The position numbers and the translations under genes were made by a program. The notes below the pieces were generated by a model. It did not search any database. It saw only the letters and a list, made by a program, of their open reading frames with translations, and was not told the DNA's origin. Below are positions 34,501 through 44,760 of a stretch of DNA of 64,000 nucleotides, one piece after another (within the stretch, counting starts at the first letter, position 1; each line of letters starts with the position of its first letter). The stretch comes from Spirometra erinaceieuropaei. Lineage: Eukaryota > Platyhelminthes > Cestoda > Diphyllobothriidea > Diphyllobothriidae. The stretch is taken from positions 227,070-291,069 of the forward strand of contig CACRXP010000398.1 of NCBI GenBank assembly GCA_902702965.1, in the 5' to 3' direction.

Positions 34501-37500
34501 AAACCTCATAACAGACCTTTCTGAACTGTTCGTTTGTTTTTGGAAACCCGTTCGTGTTGCAGAGGTTCGCTCCCCTCTGCCATTAGTTTCGACTTAACTT
34601 TTCCACGTCAGTTCCTCTCTAAATTGCCAAATGTAAAACTTCCAGGTTTTCGGGTGGTCTTGGTGCAGCTTCCAGGAAGGGCAAATATTCCCATGTCCTA
34701 ACTCCAAGCAAAACCCTGACCCCAACAATAACCCTAATTCGATCTTATCTTTTTCCTTCCTTTTCTCAAGAATGATATGGAACACGTTAAGAAGTTGTAC
34801 GATCGTCTTCTCAATGGAATAACCTCACAGCTGGAGATGGTGATTCTCAATGGTGACCCGGAGTTTCGATATTACGGCTGTTGTAACCTCAGTTTTGCCT
34901 TCGTTGAGGGCGAAAGTCTGCTGATGGCTCTCAAGGACGTTGCACTTTCATCTGGAAGGTATTACTCCTCTATACTCTGCTCTGCTCTTCATGGCATACT
35001 TTACTTTCATGATAATTCTACCGTCGACGGTGCTAGCTAACTGCACCACAGGGGTACTTGTACCTGTCCTTGATACGGCTGCGATCATGTTTGATCTAGC
35101 CGGCCTGGATGATGTCACGAACTACTGATCGGACATATTTCATGAGGTTTCTTGGGAATTTCGGATACGGGCGGGTCCCCAACAGCCGCTCGGATTGTTT
35201 GTTTAAGGTTGTCTCCTATAGCGCTTTGGCTTAAAAGCCTAACCACAAGGCAGCGCTGGCAAGAAAACTTATTTAATGGCGGTTTACGGTCGCCATGTCA
35301 CAATGCCGTCATTGGGCTTTGCGGCTTTTTATAAGGCTTTCAGCTTGCCAGACCTCAGCCCACCGCACCCTCGTAGCATTGTCGCTGCTGGTCCGCGACT
35401 GCTTATTCTTCAGACCCCGAAGTGTGCTTATTTTGCAGTTAACCTTCACTGAAGGTCGTCCCACTATCCGCCATCTGTGGACGCGCCGGGTAGCCAGCAG
35501 CTAGGCTAACGGGCAACCCGTCTTCCCGGGGGTTATTGCGTGAATTATGGGTGAGTCTTTAGCTGTCATACCCACGCATGCCTCAAAACCGGCCAAAGGG
35601 GTGCCAGACGGTGGGGGAGGGAGAGGGTGGTTTGATGACCGCTGTTCACTTCATTAATGGTTACGGGCACCGGAGAAGTGACCATTTTTATTTAAGTTCA
35701 TTTTCAAGAACTGGTGATGCTGGTTAGTCATCGATGCCGTGTTTCCGAGGCCAGTGTTGTTCAAAAGAAATTCAGTTAAATCTCAAGTCCAAATTGAGAG
35801 CAGAAATCCCTTACGACTGAGTCCTAGAGAGTTCTGAGATGCCACTGGCGGGTATGCATAACTCGAGTCTGGTGTTACTACCGGCAAAAGCATGGGAGAC
35901 TGAACTGGGCACTCTTCACTTAGTTTTTGCCGTCGGCCAGTCAGCCATTTTAGGTAGGCAAAACCATTTCTGTCCTACAATCAGCGACCCCGTGGCTAAC
36001 TGTTAAAGCACTTTTCTCGATGAGCATCTGGACCCACGTTCAACTGATCCGGCGATCAGACTGGAAAGAGACCGGGGATCTCACACGCCCTTCCCCCTAG
36101 TCTTCCTCCTCTTTGTCGATGATGCCCCACAATTCCTGATTGGTCGTCGCCTTTTGACTTTGTGCAAGGCCCCTGACCCAGACTCCCGGGCTAAACAGAA
36201 CGACGCATTCCGCCTCCTGCGATTGAGCTAACCTAGTGTATTTTCTTCGCAGACTTTCCTCTTTTCGCCCCAATTCTTTCCAGTGCCTAATTGCTGCCGT
36301 CAGCCAGCTGGCTATTCTAGATCGACCAAACGAATCTCGCCCTGCAACCGGACAGTCGACAGTTCGACCGTCAGTTTCGATGATGTCCACCGTATGCCTC
36401 ACAGCAGGGACGGTGACTTGTGCGTGAATTAGTTTATAAGGATGGTGGACTTGTACAGCATCTACCGCACTCTCTCCTTCCCCACCTGAACCCGGTGTCA
36501 GGACCAAGTCAAGAAGACCGGAGGGGGGAGAGGACGTAAGTGGCTGACACGGCAAAAACTCGCACCTAGGTGTACCACCTCACCCTCTCGTCCACACCAA
36601 ACACTTGACCGGGATTTTAACCAACAGCAGAAATGTCGGGTGACACGGATCCCAAATGGCGTGACGTGAGTCTGCAACTGGACCTGCCACCGCACCCGGA
36701 ATGTTGACAATTGTTATGGACAAGCATTCCCGATAACATCTGCCGACCCCGATGTAGCCACTGTGTTGGTCCTGGGCATCTGCCGCGTGGCCCTTTGAGG
36801 GGCCACATGTTAAAACATCGTTTTGCGCGGCTACCTGAACCCTCGCTCAAATGCTAAGTCGTCCTGGTGTGGTGGTTACGGTTTCACCGACTGCCATCTG
36901 AAAAAAACCCTTCCCCCCAGTCTTCATCCTTTTTGTCGATGATGCCCCGTAGTTTTTGATTGCTTGTTGCTTTCTGACCCAGACTAGACGGAACGTCGCA
37001 TTCCGTGTCCTCCAGTTGGGCTGGCCTAATGTCTTTCCTTCACAGACTTTCTTCTTTTCGCCATCATTCTTTCCAGCGCCTGCACATCAGCCTCCCTTGA
37101 GCCCTCTTACGTGCTCCGCGCCATCGGCGCCGACGACGATCTGGCCCATTCGAGCATTCGTTTCGGTCTCGGACGCTTTACCACCGAGGAGGAGGTCGAT
37201 TACACCATCAAGCTGGTCGTCGAACACGTGACCAAGCTGCGCAAAATGAGGTAATGTTCCCATAGTGGGAGGTCATTCGGTGCCATCCCTAAGCCCTATT
37301 TGACCAGAAGAAGATTCGATCACTGGCGCAAGCAGTTTATTGGCTTGACGTTTCGGACCGTCACTCGGATCCATCATCAGAGACGGTGGTAGATAAACCT
37401 TTATCTGGGACCGTATCTGACAATGGGCTCGAGGACGATCCGGAACGTCAGGCCAATAAGCTTTTCGTCCCAGTGATCGCATCTTCTCCGTCTTCTGAAC

Positions 37501-38759
37501 TGCTTCTTGCAGCTCGCCTGTTCGCTTCTATCGGCCCTATTGGGCCGTCAGTTGTGACTGCTGTCTGAAAAAAGAAAACTAAATTTGTGCCAAGACCCAA
37601 CGGACTTAACAGTGTATTGCATGCCTTTCGGCACTTTTGGAGCCTAAAATGTCCTCGTTAACTGCGAGGAAGAGCAGTTTACATGGACTCTGCAGTTGGC
37701 AGTGAGTTGCGTTTTAAACAGTAGGCGAGGGTTTCTGTGAAGTCTTTTCCGAAAAAAACTATAACTATATACTCAAAGGCGATTGTCCTGGCAGCAACTG
37801 AAAAATGTAGATCGTCTAGTATGTGAGTTCTTTGGTTTTACCGCAGGCGATAAGCTAGGTCCTGGTGACAGATTAGTCCTTCAAATACTAGCCAGAAGCC
37901 CAGACTTGCGCGTTCCGTCCGTCTTGTGCTGCTAAATGACGCGGCTCATCAGCGTTCCCTGTGTGCTTTCTTTCGTGCATTCATTTCCGAAAAGCATGTA
38001 GACTGGAGTCCATATAGCAAAACGCACATGGGAAACGCTGGAGAGGGCCCACTGATGAGCCCAACCCCTCGCAGCTGAGTCGTGCAGCGGTACAGGATCG
38101 GCGAAACGCGCATGTCTGGGCTTTTAGCTAGCACCTGTGCCGTTAATATGGTAAATTATTCAGTATTTGTACACCATTGGCTGCGTGTTGTCATCCTGTG
38201 CATATATTGCACGGATATACGGCAGTCTTTGGTGGTTTTCAGCTCGAATTCTCGTATATCGACTTTCTGAATGTGTCGCAGAAGCTTTCTTCCGAAAGAT
38301 CTGCCCCAAGTTCATGTGCTAATTTTCGAGGAAACTTCAAAGAGCAGATTAGTCCTATTTGCCTTTACACGGGCCCTCAACCCGTGACCATCGATCTGCC
38401 TGCCCCGTGTCTTTCTATTCAAGTGCAACTCCAAGTCTTTACAGCCGTTGCTGTGACGTATAATAAGTAGCACTTTCAACAAGCAACTATTACCCGGTAA
38501 GGCCGCTATATTACTTGGACCCCTTTGTCCAGAGGTTTGCAGAAACACCCTTCTCTCGGAGGGCCTGCCTTTCCTTCCGTTGGGTTCGTTTTCTGCGTTT
38601 GTCGTAGTTGACCCCTCAAACACGTTTGTGTGACCTTTGAGGAGGTCCTATGGGGATGCATGAGGTGCCCTGGGAGGGGCAGTCACTTTAGTAAATTCTC
38701 ACTCGCCTAAGATGTCTACTAATACAATTACCGCTCGCGATCTACTACAACTACGACTG

Positions 38760-38799
<40 letters not shown>

Positions 38800-38813
38800 C
38801 ACTACTACTACTG

Positions 38814-38861
<48 letters not shown>

Positions 38862-39868
38862 ATACCACTACTACCGCCACTACTAAGACTACGATTACTG
38901 CGACTACGACTATGACTACTACCATTACGACTTCTACNNNNNNNNNNNNNNNNNNNNNNNNNNNNNNNNNNNNNNNNNNNNNNNNNNNNNNNNNNNNNNN
39001 NNNNNNNNNNNNNNNNNNNNNNNNNNNNNNNNNNNNNNNNNNNNNNNNNNNNNNNNNNNNNNNNNNNNNNNNNNNNNNNNNNNNNNNNNNNNNNNNNNNN
39101 NNNNNNNNNNNNNNNNNNNNNNNNNNNNNNNNNNNNNNNNNNNNNNNNNNNNNNNNNNNNNNNNNNNNNNNNNNNNNNNNNNNNNNNNNNNNNNNNNNNN
39201 NNNNNNNNNNNNNNNNNNNNNNNNNNNNNNNNNNNNNNNNNNNNNNNNNNNTACTACCACTACAACTACTACGACTACTACTACCACTACTACGACTACT
39301 ACTACGACTACTACTACTACCACTACTACTACTACTACTACCACTACTACGACTACTACTACTACTACTACTGATCATTACTAATACCATCATCGCTGCC
39401 ATCAGCCCGCTTCTTTAAGAATCTCGCCGACCTCTATCCGCCCGTCTCATTATACTCATCCTGTCTCTGGCGGCCACAGTCTGCTCACCCTTTCGCCCCT
39501 CTCCGCCGCGATATTTGTAGTAATGATCGCCTCAGACATTCATCTCATCCCGTGAGGGTGTTTAATCGGCTGCCGTGATGCATTACTCGGAAGACCACCC
39601 GGTCACAAATGGAGGGAGATCGACACTTGAATTCGGTCACACGCTAACCGATCTACCTGCTTTTGAAGCGTGTCTTTCTTCATTTAACATGTAGATGCAC
39701 CGTTGCGTATGCCACTTTCCCCGTCCCTCAACCAGCCTACACTCATCGCTATTTTCTCTCTTACCCCATTACCTGCTCACCGCTCCTTTCCTTTGACGTT
39801 ACAGCCCACTGTGGGAGATGCACGAGGAGGGTGTGGATATAAAGAGCATTAAATGGTCGCAGCACTGA
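31424..39868 (+). CDS. NFS1: Cysteine desulfurase, mitochondrial (NFS1), eight exons, 5' end missing
   Basis: This PLP enzyme takes sulfur from cysteine for iron-sulfur cluster assembly on ISCU, together with ISD11 and frataxin, in mitochondria. Exons: about 31424-31500, 31533-31649, 31689-31826, 31860-32141, 34039-34242, 34771-34958, 37077-37250, 39805-39868. All seven introns are GT-AG and every phase matches. Visible motifs are [55 protein letters not shown], the PLP-lysine block [24 protein letters not shown], the catalytic cysteine loop SSGSACTS (split by intron 6) and the C-terminal SIKWSQH before TGA. No nonsense or frameshift is present, so the gene looks functional. The start codon and targeting peptide were not found. 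The first three introns are 32, 39 and 33 bp; the rest are 528-2554 bp. Confidence 0.96.
31533..31649 (+). CDS. NFS1: NFS1 exon encoding DPRVLDAML to VEVARA
   Basis: 39 codons in phase 0 on both sides, flanked by a 32 bp and a 39 bp intron. Relative to the human protein, two residues are missing at the junction with the next exon. Confidence 0.93.
31689..31826 (+). CDS. NFS1: NFS1 exon encoding [10 protein letters not shown] to ITSQI
   Basis: 46 codons containing [10 protein letters not shown], which binds the PLP phosphate. The following 33 bp intron is a multiple of three without a stop. Confidence 0.93.
31860..32141 (+). CDS. NFS1: NFS1 exon encoding [10 protein letters not shown] to VKKLN
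   Basis: 94 codons with the His that stacks on PLP (EHK) and the Asp/Gln pair of [10 protein letters not shown]. The donor GTACGC follows; the open frame continues 15 codons into the intron. Confidence 0.94.
32142..34038 (+). other. NFS1 intron 4 (1897 bp)
   Basis: No repeat family seen elsewhere in the window and no nested gene were recognised. Open frames within it (32693-32908 and 32868-33167, for example) lack motifs. An alternative reading of 32142-32407 as coding is rejected because the conserved NFS1 frame resumes only at 34039. Confidence 0.75.
34039..34242 (+). CDS. NFS1: NFS1 exon with PLP lysine (SGHK)
   Basis: 68 codons. The acceptor CCTGACAG and the strong donor GTAAGT are clear. 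It carries the Schiff-base lysine in [12 protein letters not shown] and the [12 protein letters not shown] motif. Confidence 0.95.
34771..34958 (+). CDS. NFS1: NFS1 exon ending at the cysteine-loop Ser codon
   Basis: 188 bases, ending after two bases of a Ser codon (SSG-AG|). It includes [19 protein letters not shown]. The donor is GTATTA. Confidence 0.94.
36088..36283 (+). repeat. Duplicate of the intron 6 splice-acceptor region
   Basis: This block matches 36908-37076, the sequence directly before the NFS1 cysteine-loop exon. The match includes TTTGTCGATGATGCCCC, GACTTTC-TCTTTTCGCC and the terminal TTCTTTCCAG. After the copied acceptor the sequence departs from exon sequence. Between the two copies lies a dispersed R2 repeat. 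Confidence 0.8.
36355..36805 (+). repeat. Dispersed repeat R2, copy in NFS1 intron 6
   Basis: It shares an ordered set of blocks with 44385-44755 and 58065-58560. These are CAGTTCGACCGTC, GATGTCCACCGTATG, GACGGTGACTTGTGCGTGAA, CATCTACCGCACTCTCTC and CAAGTCAAGAAGACCGG, and then the GTTATGG...GCATTCCCGATAA region. No open frame is conserved among copies, so it looks non-coding. Confidence 0.8.
37077..37250 (+). CDS. NFS1: NFS1 exon with catalytic cysteine (SACTSAS)
   Basis: The first base completes the split Ser codon, followed at once by Ala-Cys-Thr-Ser, the mobile-loop cysteine that carries the persulfide. It continues through [18 protein letters not shown] and ends in phase 2 at GTAATG. Confidence 0.95.
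37309..37486. repeat. Inverted pair of Penelope-like element termini in NFS1 intron 7
   Basis: The left arm (37309-37382, PLE sense on -) and right arm (37413-37486, PLE sense on +) are diverged inverted copies of the same ~74 base PLE 3' terminus. In element sense each reads CTGA(T/C)(G/A)ATGG...GGAACGTC or GAAACGTC, then CCAATAA and CCAGTGATCG. The spacer is 30 bases. Confidence 0.75.
37930..38150 (+). repeat. Ribozyme-bearing repeat R3, copy 1 (NFS1 intron 7)
   Basis: The plus-sense copy at about 37985-38150 has the hammerhead at 38047-38121, then CTTTTAGCTAGCACCTGTGC. To its left, about 37935-37980, a short inverted fragment of the same repeat (CATCAGCGTTCCCTGTGTGC) is seen. Confidence 0.8.
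38047..38121 (+). ncRNA. Type I hammerhead ribozyme, complete core
   Basis: A self-cleaving RNA motif. Box 1 CTGATGA is at 38052-38058 and box 2 GAAA at 38103-38106. The cleavage triplet GTC is at 38114-38116. Stem I is GCCCA (38047-38051) with TGGGC (38117-38121), extendable by wobble pairs. Stem II opens G-C, C-G, C-G (38059-38061 with 38100-38102) and carries a long internal hairpin. Stem III is ACG/TGT (38106-38108 with 38113-38115) with a CGCA loop. The obligatory G10.1-C11.1 and A15.1-U16.1 pairs are present. Cleavage is predicted after C38116. It lies in sense orientation in an NFS1 intron. Confidence 0.85.
38710..39390. repeat. (ACT)n array with assembly gap, NFS1 intron 7
   Basis: ACT triplets from about 38745 to 38930 and again from 39252 to 39375, with 314 N (38938-39251) in between. 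Poly-Leu and poly-Val open frames here are artefacts. Confidence 0.95.
38938..39251. other. Assembly gap (314 N) in a triplet array
   Basis: The gap is bounded by ACT repeat on both sides, so the array itself is the likely cause. Its true length is unknown. Confidence 0.95.
39805..39868 (+). CDS. NFS1: NFS1 last exon (PLWEM to SIKWSQH stop)
   Basis: 64 bases, starting with the third base of a Ser codon and ending TGA at 39866-39868. It encodes the conserved C-terminal tail that contacts the ISCU scaffold in characterised homologues. Confidence 0.95.
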
Positions 39869-42049
39869 CCCCAACCAAAATTCACGCATTACTTCTTTCT
39901 ACCCTGATGACTGGCCTTTGCGTCCCAGCTTGTATATCCCTTTTGCTCTACCTCCTTTTCTTCGTAATTATAGATTTTTGCTGTACCTGCCGTCTTCTGG
40001 TTTTATTGCTAGTGTGGCCTGCGTCGGGCTGGAGGAAACAGAGAGCTAGAGATTAGGTCCTTCGAGCGGACTTATAAACTGGCACGATAGGTTATTAGTC
40101 AGGGCGTGGGAAGTTGCCAAATGACGACATTTCTCGGTTTTTTCCTACTGGGGCTCGGATCGCAACGCCGTCACCTTGCTGCTGTCGTTATGGCAAGTTT
40201 CTTCGAAAAGACACCAACGAGGCCGACTTTGCCGCGTGGAGTTGAGAACCAGCACTCGTGTGGGACGCTAGGTACGGTTACAGTCTCCTCAGCCCCTGTA
40301 CCCACGTCCATATCCGACCTTTCTGACTGGCGCTGGAAGAGAGTGGGTGAATCAGATGCTTTGCGAGTCTCCCTTATCATTACTTACTTCACGCACAGAC
40401 CGCCACTGCGCTGCATCGTCTTCCTACGCTGAAGGGATTTACTTGTCTTTGAAGCGCCTGACTGATTGTCTGCCCCCATGAGAATAAAGAAACGTGAAAC
40501 TGGTAGACTTGGTTTCCGCGACTTCCTGTTTCCAAGACACGATCGCTACTGAGGCCCCTATTCGATGGGCAATTGTGACTAAATAGTTCCTGGTGTCCCC
40601 CAGGTAAACCATTATTCAACCTCTTAGAAGCCGAGAATGAAGACGCCAAGCGTCTTGCTGGCAGTGTCCGGCGCCATCGCTGATTTCTCCGACTTCTAGG
40701 GGATCGGCGATCCTGACCTGAAGCGATTATGAGGCCTAGGGTGGTCCTGCGACTAGACAAAACATCTCACCTTTATTGAGCTCCCTATGGTATTGCCAGA
40801 TCAAGTACATTGGGGAGACACACCCTCCGTTCCCTAAATGCTGCAGGGCGCGGTGTCACTGCGTCCTCCAGCAGTGGGAGTGTGTTTGCTTTCGGTCGCT
40901 GAGAAAACAGACTTACGGGTCCTGTGGTCTTTCTTCCCCCTCCATCCTTATCTACTCGTATTTGCCGCTTTATGCCACTTCATTGTCACCGACGGTAGCT
41001 CCATTGCAGGGGCGTGTTACTACTGCCAGGAGCTTTCTCTACAGGCACGTTTTATTCAGCCGGACTGAGGCGACGGATCACATGACCAAAAGTCAGCCGC
41101 CCGAAGAGGTAGATGCAGACAGACCAGAGGTCGACAAGATTTCGAGGCCGCAATAAAGTCTTAAGCTGCGCCATTTCGAGGTCATGTGACTGAGGTGTGC
41201 GGTTAAGGTTTCGGTCCGATGGTGAATAGATGGGGACCTGCCATGGTCATTCGTAACCACCATCATACTCAGGATTTCGATTTAGAGCGGAAGTCTCCCC
41301 TTTTCAAAAGTCGAAGCGGAGACTACGGGTCCAGTGAAGGAACTGTGGCGGAAAAAATGCACACAGCAGATCAGTCCGGAGGAGGAGTTATGCCCTGGGT
41401 CAACTCATAGACGTGTTCCAACCACAGGCATATCCTTACGTGCATATGCTGTTTGCGTCTGAGCTCATTGGAAGGCTTCTGGGCAGTGCGCTTTGAGCAC
41501 AGCTTTTAATGTAGCCTCGAGTTGTCCGTGGACACCTTAGTCGGGTGCAGTCAGTTCAAGCAGAATAGTTGCGCCAGTGCCTGCCTGGCTCACGGCGCAG
41601 TTAGTGGAAAACTGACTCGACTGAGATTTTTTTCGCTAGACCATCCCAACACAGGTGCCGGCTGTAAAGTTGGCGATGACTTGGATGAGGGCTGTACGCC
41701 GTGGCGACCTCTGTGGCACCCCATTTCACCTTCAAGTGGTGAAACGCGTGAGGCCTATGCAGCCTGTAGTCTCACTGTGAATCATCGTATTCGTGACTTG
41801 GAAGGTTGTCAATTGATGAAGCAAGTCGCTCGTACTCGGAGGGAGGTGGGGGGAGGAGGGGATAACAGCGGTTTCCTTCTAATGCACTCTCCGCGGCGGT
41901 AAATTTTGACAAAAGACTTGAGATCACTTTGATGTGGCGGTGGAAACCACAGACTGCGGTTCCATTTCGTCAACCACAGCGTCCATGCCCATCTCCCGAC
42001 GTCTTGACCTGGCTCTACCACAGTCGACGTGACTTACTACCACATCAGT
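39869..42049. other. NFS1 3' flank; no further gene recognised
   Basis: A hydrophobic open frame at 39853-40056 overlaps the NFS1 stop in another frame and is taken as chance. Other frames here (40106-40432, 40776-41156, 41522-41902) show no domain and no splice partners. Confidence 0.5.
40483..40488 (+). promoter_or_regulatory. Possible NFS1 polyadenylation signal AATAAA
   Basis: This is an exact AATAAA that I noticed about 620 bases after the NFS1 stop codon. No T- or GT-rich element clearly follows, so it is only a candidate. Confidence 0.3.
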
Positions 42050-42344
42050 AGAAGAAAGCATATTTTTGTGCACGTTTTCGATAAAATATATTTGAATTTA
42101 TAAAACCATCGGAAATCAATGCGAAAAATGGATGCTACTTAAGTAGTCATTTTTCACTGAGTGTGGCATCTGCAGGAGATTGAAAAAGAGTGTATTCAAA
42201 AGCCGACATTCTTTCGAGTCCGAAATATTACTGGATTATGCCGCGCAATAATCAATATTAGAACCCCACCTAAGTAACCCTTCCAAATCGAAAACGCATT
42301 TCAGAATTTCGGCCAACATTTCATGAGATCGGTAACTCACTGTA
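42050..42344. mobile_element. Foldback element, right arm only (copy G)
   Basis: Family blocks start at AAGCATATTTTTGTGCACG (42057) and continue through TACTTAAGTAGTCATTTTTC and TTCAGAATTTCGGCC. They end at CATTTCATGAGATC and CTGTA near 42342. The left arm and centre are missing. Confidence 0.75.
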
Positions 42345-42454
42345 ATGACTGTGTCCGCGGGCCTCCCCGTGCAGTTTCTGTCTTTACAGAAGTTACTAAG
42401 TCCCTTTTTCCTGCTTTATAGATCGAACACGGAACAATGCAACGAAAAAAACTA

Positions 42455-42665
42455 CTTTCAGGCAGAATAGTATTACCGAAAGAGACAAGGGGGACTGGAA
42501 TGGCTGTTTCTGGCACATTACTCGTCGTCAGCCAGCCATACTCGATCCCGAGATGTGGAACACCCGGGACCCGATCTAGCGACCTGTTGGTTAAAAGACC
42601 AACGGTCCCAACCACTTATCCACTGGCTTGTTGTCTTGTCGGTTGCGATCGGGTATTCACAACGG
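42455..42665 (-). repeat. tRNA-derived SINE copy, diverged
   Basis: Read on minus, a head with GTGGTTAAAAG-like A-box remnants and a decayed B box is followed by the body words GTATGGCTGGCTGACGACGA and CCATTCCAGTC-like sequence, then CTTGTCTC. The same body is present at 54240-54345 and 57290-57380. Confidence 0.65.
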
Positions 42666-42899
42666 TAGTAAGGCAATCGAACTTAAAGGTCCGTAGGCGT
42701 CTGTTATGTCAGGATCAGCAAACCACCGCCCTCGCAGCCTGGTGCACGATGGCAGTTCTCGGACTCCTGATTCCCTGCCGATAGATGCGCGTGCGCCCCC
42801 GCTGGGTGTACAGGTCGTGAGCATGGTTGCCCCGTCATCCCTGTCCTTCTGACCCGTCGTGGTGTTGTTGTTGATTAAAATCCAGGTCAATTGTTTTAT

Positions 42900-43142
42900 G
42901 GACCAGGGGATGTGGGGTGGGATGCCAAGGTGCGGGCCCGGCCGCGCCCTCCACCGCCTCCGGTCTTCTTAACTGGCTTGACGCCGGGCTCAGTTGGGAA
43001 GTAGGGAGGGAGAGTGCGGTGGATGGTGCGAAGGTCTACTCTCACTATAAACTAAATCACGCACAAGTAACCGTGCCTGCTTCACCTTGCTGTGGAGCAC
43101 ACGGTGGACATCGTCGGATGCGACGGTCGGACCGTCAGTAGG
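42900..43142 (-). repeat. Dispersed repeat R2, partial copy
   Basis: In minus sense it shows CGGTCCGACCGTC, CGATGTCCACCGTGTGCTCC, GTTACTTGTGCGTG and CACCGCACTCTCCCTCC in the family order. It stops before the second half of R2. Confidence 0.7.
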
Positions 43143-44009
43143 GTGCATCATATGGACAGAATGCTATGTAGGCAGTAATTATATTATACCCATTTCCGCG
43201 GCTGCTGGCGGGGCAAAACGGGACGAGTGAGTTTCGTAGCGTGGTTGGTGAGCGCCATACTACCGCTACTTCCAGGGTTTGTTTTGGGACGCAGATTGGC
43301 CTGTCCACATGTGCCCTTAGGAAAATGGTTACTGGCATGACGCCCCAATCTGCGAAACCGTGCTAAATCCTCCCCCCACAGTGGTCACCCGCATCTCGGA
43401 CAATGCAAAGCCAGAAAAACATTACACCGACTTCTCATAGGACCATTTTTAAGCTCAAACAAGCATCAGGCGTTAACTAGCAGCATTACTGCCTATTGCG
43501 ATAATTATTGAAGGAGATTTATTTTGAAAATCATAAAAGAAAAGTCCTTCAAACTTTATTTTGCCTACGTTGCTTTATTTACATATTTTTTGCTGAACGG
43601 GTTTTATGCAGTTAGGCACATTAGGCCTACGCTTATAACACGAATATTTTTGTCTTCAAAATGTCCGCATTTCTAAGCAAATTTGTTGTTGTTAACCAAT
43701 TTAGCATCAGTTGCATTACTTGTGTTTTAATTTAACCGGAAATCGTTCATTATTAATCGGGTATTTTGGTCGATGCGTTTAGGCTGTGATTTACAAACTA
43801 TTAGAGGTTTTTCGTGGATGCACACACTGTTCACGAATTATGCCTCACAGAAACTGGCGATTAATGGTCAAGAAGCGCCGTGGACCTCGGAACGGCCGAT
43901 TTTAGGTTAGTAGCCATCATCGGCCAGACGTACGTTAACCCCAAAGGGGAGTCCCAAAGTTGTAACCAACGTCACTTACTCTCTCCCATTCTCTCCGCTT
44001 GAATTATTC
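43143..44009. other. No gene recognised
   Basis: AT-rich DNA without motifs; no member of the window's repeat families was recognised except at its right border. Confidence 0.45.
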
Positions 44010-44360
44010 GGCAGCCCACCTAATTCACGGAATATAAACTGAAATTCCGAAATTCGTTTTAGATCCGAAAGAATTACTTAGGTGGGGTAGTAATACTCAT
44101 TATCTTGCAGCATGATAACAAGATGTTTCAGTTACACCAGCATGGCGAATTTTGCGAGCTTCCTTGTGACCGCCTGTAAAACCTACACTCGGCAGAAAAG
44201 TGGTCACTTAGGTAGTATTACTTTTCCATATTTATTTTCGATGTCCTTATAAATTCAAATATTTTTTGGAAACCATGCTCACACTTAGAAAAAGAGGTCC
44301 TTAAAAGTGTATATTTATGAGATTCTTAAGATTGCAATTCCTTATCAATCACCATCAAAT
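44010..44360. mobile_element. Foldback element copy H, left arm
   Basis: Family blocks AGCCCACCTAATTCACGG, GAAATTCCGAAATTCGTTTT and CTTAGGTAGTATTAC run to about 44360. An R2 repeat begins at about 44385. The matching right part may be the block at 45340-45805. Confidence 0.65.
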
Positions 44361-44384
44361 CTGTCCGCTTATTAATGCTGTACG

Positions 44385-44760
44385 ACAGTTCGACCTCCGT
44401 TTTCGACTATGTCCACCGTATGCTTCACATCACGGTGAGAGCAGGGACGATAACTTGCTCGTGAATTAGTTTAAAATGGTGGGGAACTTGGATGGCACGG
44501 TTTAGGTCGCACCTTGGCGCTCCACTCCACACCCCTGGTCCACACAGCAACTGATCAGGATTTAAACCTGCAGCGAAAATTGGGGGGAGGCGACGGGGGT
44601 ACCAATGTGCGCGACGTCAACCGGCAACTGGGTCTGCCACCGCACCCCTAAATGTTGACATTTGTTATGGTGTGCATTCCTATAACGCCCACCAGAATCT
44701 GATATGGCCCCTGTGTTGGTCCAGCGCGTCTACCACGTTGCCCGTTCGGGGGCCGCTAAT
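44385..44760 (+). repeat. Dispersed repeat R2, copy inside or next to foldback H
   Basis: Ordered R2 blocks (ACAGTTCGACCTCCG, ATGTCCACCGTATGC, GGACGATAACTTGCTCGTG, GTTATGGTGTGCATTCC) lie between the two halves of a foldback element. This suggests R2 inserted into it. Confidence 0.75.

Noticed and set aside
36097..36555. 152-residue minus-strand frame in NFS1 intron 6
   Set aside because: It covers the duplicated acceptor block and an R2 copy; other R2 copies do not keep the frame.
38728..39402. Long Ser/Val open frames spanning N
   Set aside because: Triplet repeat plus assembly gap; the residues across N are not real.
39853..40056. Hydrophobic 67-residue open frame overlapping the NFS1 stop
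   Set aside because: Different frame from NFS1, no partner; best seen as 3' UTR.
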